Numbered from the stretch's first letter, positions 35,705-44,878 are shown. The stretch is DNA of 46,431 nt from Actinomycetes bacterium (GCA_025963185.1 JAOPVE010000303.1:1-46431); one strand, 5' to 3'. The notes: generated by a model not told the origin, from the letters alone. Made by a program: numbers and translations.

Positions 35705-37945
35705 ATGACACGTGCGATCCCGCTAGCGCCCCGCCCCGCACGATCCCGCCCCTGGGGATCCCGCCCCTTACGATCCCGCCGCGCCCGCGCCGCGATCCTC
35801 GCCGCCGCGCTGGCCGCCCTGCTGTCCACGTACGCCGCCGCGCAGGTCTCGGCCGCGCGGGCCGCCGACTCCCTGCTCTCACAGGGCCGGCCGGCGACCG
35901 CCTCGTCCACCGAATCCGCCGGCACCCCCGCCTCGTCCGCCGTCGACGGTGACGCCGGAACGCGCTGGTCCAGCGCGTACAGCGATCCACAGTGGCTACA
36001 GGTCGATCTCGGCGCCGCCGCCGCGATCAGCCGCGTCACGCTGAACTGGGAGGCGGCGTACGCGCGCGCCTTCACGATCCAGACCTCGGCCGACGGCAGC
36101 ACCTGGACGCCGGTCTACTCGACCACCACCGGGCCCGGCGGCGCGCAGGACCTCGCCGTCACCGGATCCGGCCGCTACGTCCGGCTGACCACCACCCAGC
36201 GCGCGACCCAGTACGGGGTCTCGCTGTGGGAGTTCGGGGTCTACGGATCCGCGGGCCAGGCCGCCCCGTGCGGCACCGCCAACGCCGCCCAGGGCCGCCC
36301 TGCCACGGCGTCCTCCAGCGAGTCGGCCGCCACCCCGGTGAGCGCCGCAGTCGACGGGAACACCGGCAGCCGGTGGTCGAGTGTCTGGGCCAGCGATCCG
36401 CAGTGGATCCAGGTCGACCTCGGCACCAGCCAGCCGATCTGCGGGGTCACGCTGAACTGGGAGGCCGCGTACGCCACGGCGTTCCAGCTCCAGACCTCGC
36501 CCGACGCCAGCACCTGGACGCCGGTCTACTCGACCACCACCGGATCCGGCGGGACCCAGACCCTCGCCGTCTCCGGATCCGGCCGGTACGTGCGGATGTA
36601 CGGCACGGCCCGCTCGCTGGCCATGTACGGCTACTCGCTGTGGGAGTTCGCGATCCGCGTCGGCACCGGATCGTCGAGCCCACCGCCCACGAGCCCGCCC
36701 ACCAGCCCACCGCCGACGATCCCGCCCACCAGCCCGCCACCGAGTAGCCCGCCACCCGGGGGCAGCGTGCTGCTCTCCTACCACAAGCCGGGCGCGTCCT
36801 CGACGGACCAGAACGACGGCAACTGCTTCGGCTGCACCCCGGACAAGGCGTTCGACCTCGACCCGGCGAGCCGCTGGGCCACCAGTTCCACGACCGGCTG
36901 GGTCGACCCGGGCTGGATCTACGTCGACCTCGGGGCGACCGCCAGCGTCACCCAGGTCGTGCTCCAGTGGGATCCGGCGTACGCCACCGGCTACCAGATC
37001 CAGGTCTCGGCCAACGCCAGTACCTGGACCACGATCTACACCACGACCACCGGCAAGGGCTTCAAGGAGACCCTCAACGTCTCCGGCACCGGGCGGTACG
37101 TGCGCATGTACGGCACCACCAGGGCCACCGCGTACGGGTACTCCCTCTACGAGTTCCAGGTGTACGGCACCGGCGGCGCGCCGATCACCCCGCCGGCCAA
37201 GCCCGCGGATCCGGCGTTCCCGGCCACCCACCTCGTCTGGAGCGACGAGTTCAACGGCCCGGCCGGCACCAAACCCGACCCCGCCAAGTGGACGATCGAC
37301 CCGGGCACCGGCCAGAACGGCGAGCAGCAGTACTACACCGACAACAACAACGCGGCCACGGACGGCGCCGGATCGCTCGTCATGGAGGCCCGCAAGGAGG
37401 CCGTCGGCGGCGCGCAGTACACGTCACACCGGATGAACACGGGCAACAAGTTCTCGTTCCAGTACGGCCGGGTCGAGGCGCGGATCAAGGTGCCGAAGGG
37501 CAACGGCTTCTGGCCGGCCTTCTGGATGATGGGCTCGGACTTCCTCACCGGCCGGCCGTGGCCCTACAACGGCGAGGTCGACATCATGGAGGTCCTCGGC
37601 CGCAACACGCTGCAGTCGTACTCGACGCTGCACGCGCCCGCCTACAACGGCGGCAACGGCTACGGCCAGATGTACACCGCCCCGGGCGGCGCGGACTTCT
37701 CCGCCGGGTACCACGTGTGGGCCGCCGAGTGGGACAGCAAGGGCATCACGTTCAAGGTCGACGACCAGACGGTCTTCTTCGCCAGCAAGGCGACGGTCGA
37801 AGCCACCCGCGGCCCGTGGATCTACGACCACCCGTTCTACATCATCCTCAATCTCGCCGTCGGCGGTGACTGGCCCGGACCGGTGGACGCAACCACGCCG
37901 TTCCCGTCCCGGATGCTCGTCGACTACGTCCGCGTCTACCAGTAG
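35705..37945 (+). CDS. Secreted GH16 endo-beta-1,3-glucanase-type enzyme with three discoidin modules
   Basis: The 746-residue exported enzyme has an Arg-rich signal peptide (cleavage near AARAADS, about 50), two F5/8-type C (discoidin) modules (about 52-185 and 195-325, each with the DG..GTRWSS / Q(W)IQVDLG pattern), a Pro/Thr/Ser linker (about 332-356), a third discoidin-like module (about 360-500) and a C-terminal GH16 catalytic domain (about 505-746). The motif E624-V-D626-I-M-E629 is the laminarinase-type ExDxxE active site with the inserted Met. It should cleave beta-1,3(-1,4) glucans outside the cell. ATG 35705 has GGGAG five bases upstream and is preferred over 35693. Two LacI-type operators precede it. 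Confidence 0.94.
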   Translation: MTRAIPLAPRPARSRPWGSRPLRSRRARAAILAAALAALLSTYAAAQVSAARAADSLLSQGRPATASSTESAGTPASSAVDGDAGTRWSSAYSDPQWLQVDLGAAAAISRVTLNWEAAYARAFTIQTSADGSTWTPVYSTTTGPGGAQDLAVTGSGRYVRLTTTQRATQYGVSLWEFGVYGSAGQAAPCGTANAAQGRPATASSSESAATPVSAAVDGNTGSRWSSVWASDPQWIQVDLGTSQPICGVTLNWEAAYATAFQLQTSPDASTWTPVYSTTTGSGGTQTLAVSGSGRYVRMYGTARSLAMYGYSLWEFAIRVGTGSSSPPPTSPPTSPPPTIPPTSPPPSSPPPGGSVLLSYHKPGASSTDQNDGNCFGCTPDKAFDLDPASRWATSSTTGWVDPGWIYVDLGATASVTQVVLQWDPAYATGYQIQVSANASTWTTIYTTTTGKGFKETLNVSGTGRYVRMYGTTRATAYGYSLYEFQVYGTGGAPITPPAKPADPAFPATHLVWSDEFNGPAGTKPDPAKWTIDPGTGQNGEQQYYTDNNNAATDGAGSLVMEARKEAVGGAQYTSHRMNTGNKFSFQYGRVEARIKVPKGNGFWPAFWMMGSDFLTGRPWPYNGEVDIMEVLGRNTLQSYSTLHAPAYNGGNGYGQMYTAPGGADFSAGYHVWAAEWDSKGITFKVDDQTVFFASKATVEATRGPWIYDHPFYIILNLAVGGDWPGPVDATTPFPSRMLVDYVRVYQ

Positions 37946-37964
37946 CGGACGGGAAGGACTCGTC

Positions 37965-39329
37965 ATGCACCCCACACCCCGCTCCCGGATCCGCCTGCTC
38001 GCGCTGACCGCCTCGGCCGCTGCCCTGCTGGGCACCTACCTGACGGTCACGACCAGTAGCGCCAGCGCCGCGGACGCCCTGATCTCCCAGGGCCAGAGCA
38101 CCACCGCCTCGTCCCTCCAGACCCCCGCCTACCCCGCGTCCTCGGCCACGGACGGCGACGCCACGACCCGCTGGTCCAGCGCCGCCGGGGATCCACAGTG
38201 GATCCAGGTCGACCTCGGCGCGCCCGCGACCGTCAGCTCCGTGGCGCTGAACTGGGAGGCGGCCTACGCCACCGCCTTCACGATCCAGGTGTCGCCCGAC
38301 GCCGCGGCGTGGACGACCGTGTCCACCGTCACCAACGGCACCGGCGGCCGCCAGACTCTCGCCGTGTCCGGCACTGGCCGGTACGTCCGGCTCAACGCCA
38401 CCGCACGCGCCAGCGCCGCCTGGGGAATCTCGCTGTTCGAATTCCAGGTGTTCGGCAGCGGCGGCGCCCCGCCCGGAACCGGACCCGGCTGGATCTCGGT
38501 GGACCCGGCGCAGCAGGCCGCGGCGGTCGCCGCGTTCTACGCCCGGACCCCGCGCACTCCCCCGGCGAACGCCGTGCGCGTGCCCGAGTTCCACGCGTCC
38601 TGCTTCGTCAGTCACCACGCCAACGACGATCCGATCGTGTTCCCGAACCTGCCCGGCGCCTCGCACAACCACACGTTCCTCGGCAACACCACCACCAACG
38701 CGGCCAGCACATTCGACTCGCTCAAGGCCGGCGCGACCAACTGCACCCCCACCGGCGACCACGCCTCGTACTGGATCCCGACCCTCTACCACCACGGCGT
38801 CGCGGTGGATCCGCAGAACGACACGACCATCTACTACGGATCCCGGCTCGTCGACACCAGCAAGGTGATCCCCTTCCCGCCGGGCCTGCGGATGATCGTC
38901 GGGGACGCCAAGCTCCAGACCTCACCCGACGACAGCCACTTCTACTGCGCCGGCCCGATCGGCGAGATCGGCCGCAGCGCCGACGGGAAGTTCCCCAAGT
39001 GCGCGGCCGGGGACGTGCTGATGCGCCAGCTCATGTTCCCGGACTGCTGGGACGGCAAGCACCTCGACAGCCCGAACCACAAGGACCACATGGCGTGGAT
39101 GGACGGCACCGGCAAGTGCCCGGCCAGCCACCCGTGGGGCACCCCGTCCATCTCGATGATGCTCGTCTATCCGCTCAACACCGACACGGACGGGATCACG
39201 CTCGCGTCGGGCACCTACGCGTCCATGCACGGCGACTTCTTCAACGCCTGGGACGAAAACGAACTGGCCCGCCGGGTGCGGGACTGCATCGACCAGAGCG
39301 TCAAGTGCAACGCGAACGGCGACTTCTAG
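37965..39329 (+). CDS. Secreted discoidin-DUF1996 protein
   Basis: The 454-residue exported protein has a signal peptide (cleavage near SASAADA, about 38), one F5/8-type C module (about 40-165) very similar to those of the upstream glucanase, and a C-terminal DUF1996 domain (about 185-454). The latter has the hallmark FHASCFVSHHANDDPIVFPNLPGASHNHTFLGN at its start, several Asp/His-rich motifs (DSPNHKDHMAWMDGTGKCP) and multiple cysteines. DUF1996 occurs in secreted fungal and actinobacterial proteins without a firmly known activity; a role in polysaccharide processing is likely from context. It starts 19 bases after the glucanase stop with GGGAAGG upstream, so it is probably co-transcribed and under the same operators. 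Confidence 0.9.
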   Translation: MHPTPRSRIRLLALTASAAALLGTYLTVTTSSASAADALISQGQSTTASSLQTPAYPASSATDGDATTRWSSAAGDPQWIQVDLGAPATVSSVALNWEAAYATAFTIQVSPDAAAWTTVSTVTNGTGGRQTLAVSGTGRYVRLNATARASAAWGISLFEFQVFGSGGAPPGTGPGWISVDPAQQAAAVAAFYARTPRTPPANAVRVPEFHASCFVSHHANDDPIVFPNLPGASHNHTFLGNTTTNAASTFDSLKAGATNCTPTGDHASYWIPTLYHHGVAVDPQNDTTIYYGSRLVDTSKVIPFPPGLRMIVGDAKLQTSPDDSHFYCAGPIGEIGRSADGKFPKCAAGDVLMRQLMFPDCWDGKHLDSPNHKDHMAWMDGTGKCPASHPWGTPSISMMLVYPLNTDTDGITLASGTYASMHGDFFNAWDENELARRVRDCIDQSVKCNANGDF

Positions 39330-39352
39330 GCAGAAGAACTGTCGTTGGCAGA

Positions 39353-39377
39353 GCCCGGTCCCCTAGTGGGGCCGGGC
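39353..39377 (+). terminator. Hairpin between DUF1996 and DUF305-like genes
   Basis: GCCCGG-T-CCCC pairs with GGGGCCGGGC around the loop TAGT, with a one-base bulge. It lies in the 74-base gap within the putative operon and has no T-run, so it may be a partial terminator or mRNA-stability element. Confidence 0.5.
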
Positions 39378-39403
39378 ACCTGCCGGCTGGGGAAAGGAGA
39401 GCG

Positions 39404-39946
39404 ATGAGACGACTCGGGTGCGTGGCGGTACTCGCCGTGCTCGCCGCGGCGTGCGCGAGCCCGGCGCGCCCGGCCACCCGGGCCGCAGTGACCACCAGCC
39501 TCGGGGGCACCGATGTCGCCTGGACCCAGCTGATGATCCCGATGACCGCGCAGGCCGTGAGCCTGCTCGGGCTGACCGCGGCCCGCGCCTCCAGCCCCGG
39601 GCTGCCGGCTCTCGCCACCCGGCTCCGCTCCGATTACCGCGCTGACCTGGCCCGGCTCCGCGCCGTCCTCAGCCGCGCCGGGATCGCCGAGACGCACGAA
39701 CACGACGGCCACGACCTGCCCGGCATGGTCACCCCGGCCGACCTGGCGGCGATCGGCGCGGGCACCGGCCCGGGGTTCGACGCCCTGGCAGCCCGGCACC
39801 TGCGCGAGGAGATGGAGCAGTCCGTGCGGCTCGCGCGATCCGAACAGCGATCCGGCCACAGCCCCGAGTGCACGGCCCTCGCGGCCTCGATAGAGAGGGC
39901 CCGCGGATCCGCGCTCGCCCGGCTCAGCGCCGTGATCGGGCCATGA
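39404..39946 (+). CDS. DUF305-like lipoprotein lacking the family's His pairs
   Basis: The 180-residue protein has a lipoprotein signal (VLAVLAAAC18, lipobox AAAC) and a four-helix DUF305-type body with the central H-E-H-D-G-H-D-L-P-G-M-V-T motif typical of the family. In usual DUF305 proteins two MIxHHxxA motifs carry histidine pairs; here the first reads MIPMTAQAV and the second LREEMEQSV, so both pairs are gone while the central His-rich loop remains. DUF305 proteins are sometimes linked to copper. AAAGGAGA precedes the ATG at ideal spacing. The stop overlaps the lacI start (ATGA), suggesting coupling. Its function in a glucan locus is unclear. Confidence 0.78.
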   Translation: MRRLGCVAVLAVLAAACASPARPATRAAVTTSLGGTDVAWTQLMIPMTAQAVSLLGLTAARASSPGLPALATRLRSDYRADLARLRAVLSRAGIAETHEHDGHDLPGMVTPADLAAIGAGTGPGFDALAARHLREEMEQSVRLARSEQRSGHSPECTALAASIERARGSALARLSAVIGP

Positions 39947-41019
39947 CCGAGGGTGCTATAACAGGATCCATGTCGACCGGGTGGGTGCGCGGCTCGCGGC
40001 CTCCCACGCTGGACCAGGTCGCCGAGCTCGCCGGGGTGTCCCGCGCCACCGTGTCGCGCGTGATCAACGGCGCGCCGACCGTCGACTCGAAGATCCGCGC
40101 CACCGTCGAGAACGCGATCGCCGAGATCGGTTACGTGCCCAACCTCGCCGCCCGCAGCCTGGTCACCCGGCGCACGGACTCCGTCGCCCTGGTGATCTCC
40201 GAGTCCGACGTGCGGGCCTCGGGGGCGGGGTTCTTAAACCAGGTGTTCACCGATCCGTACTTCGGTCGGATCACCGCGGGCGCCCAGGAAGTGCTGCGCC
40301 GCAACGGGATCCACCTGGTGATCATTCCCGCCGACGCCGCCGCGCAGCAGCAGGTCGTCGGCTACCTGCGCCAGGGCCACGTCGACGGGGTGCTGCTCAT
40401 CTCCAGCCACCACACCGATCCGCTGCCGCAGCAGGTCAGCGGGCTGGCGATCCCGGTGGTGATCTCCGCCCGGCCCGCCCACCGGATCCCGGCCAGCTAC
40501 GTCGACATCGACCAGGGCCTCGGCGCCTCGCTGGCCGCCGAGCACCTCTACGCCCGCGGCGCCCGGCGGCTGGCCACGATCACCGGCCCGCTCGACACCG
40601 CCGCCGGGCACGACCGGCTCGACGGGTTCCGCAAGACCCTCGCCACCCACGGAATCGCGGACGTGCCCTACGTCGAGAGCGACTTCACCCGGGCCGGCGG
40701 CGAGGACGCGGCCCGGGACCTGCTCGCCGGGCACCCGGACCTCGACGGGCTGTTCGTCGCCAACGACCTGATGGCCTCGGGCGCGCTCCAGGTCCTGCAG
40801 GATCTCGGCCGCCGGGTACCGGACGACGTCGCGGTCGTCGGATTCGACGACAGCAGCGCTGCCCTGGCGTGCCGGCCGCTGCTCACGACGATCCGGCAGC
40901 CGGTCGAGGAGATGGCCGGGGAGATGGCGCGGCTCCTGCTCGCCCACATCCGCGAGCCGGACCGGCTGCCCCGCTCGGTCATCTTCCAGCCGACCCTGGT
41001 GGTCCGGCAGTCCGCGTGA
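39943..41019 (+). CDS. LacI-family transcriptional regulator
   Basis: The 358-residue regulator has an N-terminal LacI HTH (TLDQVAELAGVSRATVSRVINGAPTVDSKIRATVENAIAEIGYVPN) with hinge helix region (AARSLVTRRT) and a periplasmic-binding-protein-like effector domain (DPYFGRITAGAQEVLRR; HVDGVLLISSHH; DLDGLFVANDLMASGALQVL; VAVVGFDDS). The effector is probably a beta-gluco-oligosaccharide (inference). The first ATG overlaps the upstream stop (ATGA). A second ATG at 39970 follows a TATAAC hexamer at -14, so a separate, nearly leaderless transcript is possible and would give a 349-residue protein. The two AGCGCT-core operators upstream of the glucanase are likely targets. Confidence 0.93.
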   Translation: MTEGAITGSMSTGWVRGSRPPTLDQVAELAGVSRATVSRVINGAPTVDSKIRATVENAIAEIGYVPNLAARSLVTRRTDSVALVISESDVRASGAGFLNQVFTDPYFGRITAGAQEVLRRNGIHLVIIPADAAAQQQVVGYLRQGHVDGVLLISSHHTDPLPQQVSGLAIPVVISARPAHRIPASYVDIDQGLGASLAAEHLYARGARRLATITGPLDTAAGHDRLDGFRKTLATHGIADVPYVESDFTRAGGEDAARDLLAGHPDLDGLFVANDLMASGALQVLQDLGRRVPDDVAVVGFDDSSAALACRPLLTTIRQPVEEMAGEMARLLLAHIREPDRLPRSVIFQPTLVVRQSA

Positions 41020-41189
41020 CGGGGCCCATTCTGGGGGTCCGTTCGGCCGTTCGGCTCGGATGCGCGGCCGGCAATGGCCCCCTCTGCGCGGCTCTGTGCC
41101 GATCCATCGCCTCCACCCGGGGGCTACTGAAGATAACGTCAGTGACTGGCCGCGCCACGCGGTGATCCGCGGGTCGTTGGGAGGGGTCC

Positions 41190-43841
41190 ATGGCCGCACG
41201 GGAGTCCGGTGGGCCAACCGCGCTGATCGACGACGTCGACGCCTACGTCCGGCAGCTCGCCACGGCCTCGTCGCGGGCCGGCGGCGCGGCGGAACTGGCC
41301 GTGCAGGCGGCCGCGCTCGCCGAGGCGCAGCGGGTGTCGGCGTGGGGCCTGCGAGCCGCCGTGTCGGCAGCTCGCGACCAGGGACTGAGCTGGCGCGAGC
41401 TCGCCGAACTACTCGACGTGCCCGCGGCGACCCTGCACCGGCAGTACCGCGCCGGGCACGCCCTCACGACGCCTGAGGACACCGGTCCCCCGGCCAGCCG
41501 GGCGCTGGCCGTGGCGCCGGAACCGCCCGCGCCGCCACCACCCGCCCGCGCCGAGCTCTCGCCGATCCCCGTTGGCCTTGACCTGTTCGTCGGCCGGGAC
41601 CAGGCACTCGCGGACGCGCCGAAACTGCTCGCGAGCGTGCGGATGCTCACGCTCGCCGGGCCGGGCGGGGTCGGCAAGACGCGGCTGGCGGGCGAGCTCG
41701 CGGGACGGGTCCGCAACTCCTACCGGGGCGGAATCCTGTGGGCCGAGCTGGCGCCCATCACCGCGGCACCCGCGGCACCGGCGGCACCCGCGGCTCCGCG
41801 CCGGAGCAGTGCCGCCGGGATCGAGGCCGTGATCGTGGCCTCCGCCGGATTGCAGGCCCAGGGCAAGAGCGTCCACGACGTGCTCGGGACCGCATGCGAG
41901 CGCGGCCAGGTTCTGCTGGTGCTCGACAACTGCGAGCACCTCGTCGACGACGCCGCGAGCACCTCGGTCGCGCTGTTACGAGCCCACCCCCACCTGCGGA
42001 TCCTCGCGACGAGCCGGGAGCCGTTGCGGATCGCGGGCGAGACGGTCATGACCGTCCCGCCGCTGTCCACCGAGCCCGCCGGGGTCCGTGGCGGTCCGCC
42101 GGCGGCGGTCCGGCTGTTCAGCGACCGGGCCCGCGCCGCGGCTGGATTCGATCCCGCCGAGCACCTGGATGCCATCGCCGAGCTGTGCCGCAAACTCGAC
42201 GGCCTGCCGCTGGCGATCGAGCTCGCGGCCCGCCAGGTCGCGGTCCTGCCGCCGGAGACACTGCTCACCCGGATCGGCGAGCGCCTGGACCTGCTCACCG
42301 GCGGCCCGCGTGATGCCCCCGACCGGCAGCACAGCCTGCGCGCGGCGATCGAGTGGAGCTACCAGCTCCTCGACCCCACCGAGCAGGCGATGTTCCGGCG
42401 GCTCGCGGTCCTGCCCGGCGGGTTCGACCAGCACACCGCCGCGGCCGTCACGGCGGATCTCGGCCTCACCCGCGCCGCGCTGTGGGGCCTGCTGGCTACG
42501 CTCGCGGGCAAGTCGCTCGTGGCCCCGGATCCGCGGTTGCCCGGCCGGTACCGCATGCTCGAATCGCTGCGCGCGTACGGGCTGGAACAGCTCGACGCCG
42601 AGCAGGAGCGGGCGGGCACCTACGACCGGCTCCTGGACTGGTACGCGGGCCTGGTCACGCAGATGTACACGACGTTCGCCAGCCGCAGTGACCTGCTCGC
42701 CGCCTGGGAGGCCGAGCGCGACAACATCCGGGACGCGGCCAGGGTCGCCTGCGACGCCGGTGACCCGCGCTATCCGGGGATCGCCAACGTGCTCGCCGCG
42801 ATCTGGAACTGGCGCGGCGAGCTCACCCGGGCACGGGCGATCCTCACCGGCCTGCTCGACGGCCGGCCGATCTCGCCCACCGACGAGATGGAAACGCTGC
42901 GGCGGCTGTCCGTGGCGTGCCAGATGACCGGCGACGGCGCAGCGGCGGCCGAGTACGCCGAGCGGGGACTGGCCCTGGCGCGATCCGTCGGCGACTCGGT
43001 GCGGATCGGCGAGGCGCTGAACGTGACGATGGCTGCCCACGGATCCCTGGGCGAGCACGCGATCGTCGTCGAGCTGGCGCGCGATCACCTGGAGCTGGTC
43101 CGTTCGCTCGGTCACCCCGACGGCCTGATCCAGTTCCTGGGCAACCTGTGCTGTGCCCTCCTCGCGACCGGCCAGTTCGACGCCGCGCAGGAGGCCATCG
43201 ACGAGGCGCTCGCCGTCAACGGGACGAATGACATGACGCTCGACACCGCGGCCGTCACCAGCGCGATGCGCGGCGACCTGCCCGCGGCGAACGCCCACGT
43301 GACGCGGGCACTTACGGTCGCCCACCCGGGGCGCACCGAGGTCGTGGACTGCTGTGAGGTCATGGCCGTCGTCGCGGCCGAGCGCGGCGAGCCCGAGCGC
43401 GCCCTGCGGCTACTCGGGGCGACCGCCCGGATCCGCGAGCAGCACGCGCTCAGTGCGGATCCGTGGTGGTACGACCGGCTCTGCGGCGCCGAAGCACTGG
43501 CCCGCGCCGCGGTCACCCCCACCGCGGCGAGGGCGGCCACCGAGGCTGGCGCGCGGCTCAGCACGTCCGAGACCGTCGAATACGTGCTGCACGGCACGCT
43601 GCCCGGCACGACGGCCGCGGCCGGATCGCCGCTGACCGAGCGAGAGCAGCGCATTGCCGAACTCGTCGCGCGCGGGTACACGAACCACCAGATCGCGGCG
43701 CGGCTGTTCATCAGCAACCGCACGGTCGCCGCCCACGTCAGCCACATCCGCGCCAAGCTCGGCCTCGCGAGCCGCGTCCAGATCGCCGCCTGGGTGGCCA
43801 ACGGCCAGTCCACTCCGGCCACCACCCCGGACGAGCGGTGA
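41190..43841 (+). CDS. NB-ARC/TPR/LuxR transcriptional regulator
   Basis: The 883-residue regulator has an N-terminal helical segment with an HTH-like stretch (LSWRELAELLDVPAATLHRQYRAG, about 66-90), a Pro-rich linker (about 95-122), a STAND/NB-ARC ATPase (P-loop AGPGGVGKTRLA, about 156-167; Walker B VLLVLDNCEHL; ATSREPL sensor; GLPLAIELAA), a TPR-like region (about 540-770) and a C-terminal LuxR HTH (LTEREQRIAELVARGYTNHQIAARLFISNRTVAAHVSHIRAKLG). An Ala/Pro insertion (ITAAPAAPAAPAAPRR) lies within the ATPase just after the WAEL strand. GGGAGG precedes the ATG. The target genes are unknown; the gene stands alone. DNA-binding elements at both ends would be unusual if the N-terminal HTH is real. 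Confidence 0.88.
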   Translation: MAARESGGPTALIDDVDAYVRQLATASSRAGGAAELAVQAAALAEAQRVSAWGLRAAVSAARDQGLSWRELAELLDVPAATLHRQYRAGHALTTPEDTGPPASRALAVAPEPPAPPPPARAELSPIPVGLDLFVGRDQALADAPKLLASVRMLTLAGPGGVGKTRLAGELAGRVRNSYRGGILWAELAPITAAPAAPAAPAAPRRSSAAGIEAVIVASAGLQAQGKSVHDVLGTACERGQVLLVLDNCEHLVDDAASTSVALLRAHPHLRILATSREPLRIAGETVMTVPPLSTEPAGVRGGPPAAVRLFSDRARAAAGFDPAEHLDAIAELCRKLDGLPLAIELAARQVAVLPPETLLTRIGERLDLLTGGPRDAPDRQHSLRAAIEWSYQLLDPTEQAMFRRLAVLPGGFDQHTAAAVTADLGLTRAALWGLLATLAGKSLVAPDPRLPGRYRMLESLRAYGLEQLDAEQERAGTYDRLLDWYAGLVTQMYTTFASRSDLLAAWEAERDNIRDAARVACDAGDPRYPGIANVLAAIWNWRGELTRARAILTGLLDGRPISPTDEMETLRRLSVACQMTGDGAAAAEYAERGLALARSVGDSVRIGEALNVTMAAHGSLGEHAIVVELARDHLELVRSLGHPDGLIQFLGNLCCALLATGQFDAAQEAIDEALAVNGTNDMTLDTAAVTSAMRGDLPAANAHVTRALTVAHPGRTEVVDCCEVMAVVAAERGEPERALRLLGATARIREQHALSADPWWYDRLCGAEALARAAVTPTAARAATEAGARLSTSETVEYVLHGTLPGTTAAAGSPLTEREQRIAELVARGYTNHQIAARLFISNRTVAAHVSHIRAKLGLASRVQIAAWVANGQSTPATTPDER

Positions 43842-43858
43842 CGGCGGGCCGGTCACCG
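43836..43858 (+). terminator. Hairpin overlapping the regulator's stop codon
   Basis: CGGTGAC pairs with GTCACCG around a nine-base loop. The left arm contains the TGA stop of the LuxR-type regulator. There is no T-run, so the assignment as a terminator is tentative. Confidence 0.4.
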
Positions 43859-44018
43859 CACGTCACCGAGGCGGCGGCTCACCCGCAGCGGATCCATTCC
43901 AGCTGGTAGACGCAGGTGGTCATCGACGGCTTTCGCCAGGGGAACGCGCTGCGCTAATCCGGGCGGCTTTCGCCGTGGCCCGGCGATTCTGCCGGCGCCG
44001 CGCGGCATGATCGGGGGC

Positions 44019-44648
44019 ATGGAGAAACCGGAAATCGTCTCGGCCGGCGACTGGCAGAAGGCCCGCGACGAGCTACTCGTGTCCGAGAAGGAAGCGACCC
44101 GCGCCCTCGACGCGCTCGCGGCCCGGCGCCGCCGCCTCCCGATGGTGCCGTTCACGAACGACTACACGTTCGCGGGGCCTGACGGCCCGGCGACGCTGCT
44201 CGGCCTCTTCGGCGGGCTGGATCAGCTCCTCGTCTACCAGTTCATGGACAACGGTCCCGATCACTACTGCCCGGGCTGCACGTGGTTCACGAGCAACATC
44301 CCGGCCGGCGGCCTGGCCGGGCTCGCCGCGGACGGCGTCGCGTGGGCCACCGTCTCGGACATGCCGCTGGACCAGATCGAGGCGTGCAAGGCCGAGAAGG
44401 GCTGGACGCTGCCGTTCGTGTCGTCGCACGGCACGTCGTTCGCCGCCGACTGCGGCGCCGGCGGCGGGTTCCTGCTCAGCGCGTTCCTGCGCGACGGCGA
44501 CGACATCTACCGCACGTACAGCACCACCCAGCGCGGCGTAGACCGGCTCGTCTTCACCAACAACATGCTCGACCTCACCGTGTACGGGCGCCAGCAGGAC
44601 TGGGAAGACTCCCCGCCCGGCTGGCCCCAGCACCCGACCTACGGCTGA
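44019..44648 (+). CDS. DUF899-family thioredoxin-like protein
   Basis: The 209-residue protein begins MEKPEIVSAGDWQKARDELLVSEKEATRALDALAARRRRLPMV, the standard DUF899 N-terminus, followed by DYTFAGPDGPATLLGLFGGLDQLLVYQFM and a YCPGCTWFTSN segment holding a CxxC pair. The fold is thioredoxin-like, and members are often annotated as dithiol-disulfide isomerases without direct proof. ATG 44019 matches the family start; an in-frame ATG at 44007 is the alternative. It is a single gene downstream of the LuxR-type regulator with a 177-base gap. It has no signal peptide and is probably cytoplasmic. Its redox partners are unknown. Confidence 0.88.
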   Translation: MEKPEIVSAGDWQKARDELLVSEKEATRALDALAARRRRLPMVPFTNDYTFAGPDGPATLLGLFGGLDQLLVYQFMDNGPDHYCPGCTWFTSNIPAGGLAGLAADGVAWATVSDMPLDQIEACKAEKGWTLPFVSSHGTSFAADCGAGGGFLLSAFLRDGDDIYRTYSTTQRGVDRLVFTNNMLDLTVYGRQQDWEDSPPGWPQHPTYG

Positions 44649-44655
44649 CCCACTC

Positions 44656-44705
44656 GGCGTTACTGGCACGCGGTATTTACTGCCACTCGGTATTTGCTGC
44701 CACTC
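44656..44705. repeat. Short tandem repeat of 17 bp downstream of the DUF899 gene
   Basis: GGTATTTACTGCCACTC (44672-44688) is followed directly by GGTATTTGCTGCCACTC (44689-44705), one mismatch. The preceding GGCGTTACTGGCACGC (44656-44671) looks like a third, decayed 16-base unit. The AT content is well above the surroundings. Confidence 0.8.
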
Positions 44706-44878
44706 GTAGGGCGAGACCGCGACGACCGGGTGCGCTCCGCCGCCGATCACCCGGACGTACCGGCCTGAGTGGAGCACCTCGCGGGTGTCCCACGCCGTGC
44801 CCGTTCCGCCGGGCTGGCCGGCGGTCGACTGAGTGATCCGCACCATCCGGCCGTCGCGGGTCCGGCCGTAGCCGAAGT
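44706..44878 (-). pseudogene. Possible remnant of an unidentified gene
   Basis: On the minus strand a stretch of about 57 codons has coding-like G/C third positions (HFGYGRTRDGRMVRITQ...GTAWDTREVLHSGRYVRVIGG...VSPYEWQQ). It has no proper end: upstream it enters palindrome variant D with atypical codons, and downstream it enters the 17-bp tandem repeats and then reads antisense through the DUF899 gene without a stop. I recognise no family. It may be a truncated gene fragment or chance. Confidence 0.3.

Noticed and set aside
41123-41145. GATAACGTCAGTGAC upstream of the large LuxR-type regulator as a fifth Zur box
   Set aside because: It shares only GATAAC with the consensus; the invariant T at position 9, C at 13 and final TAC do not match.
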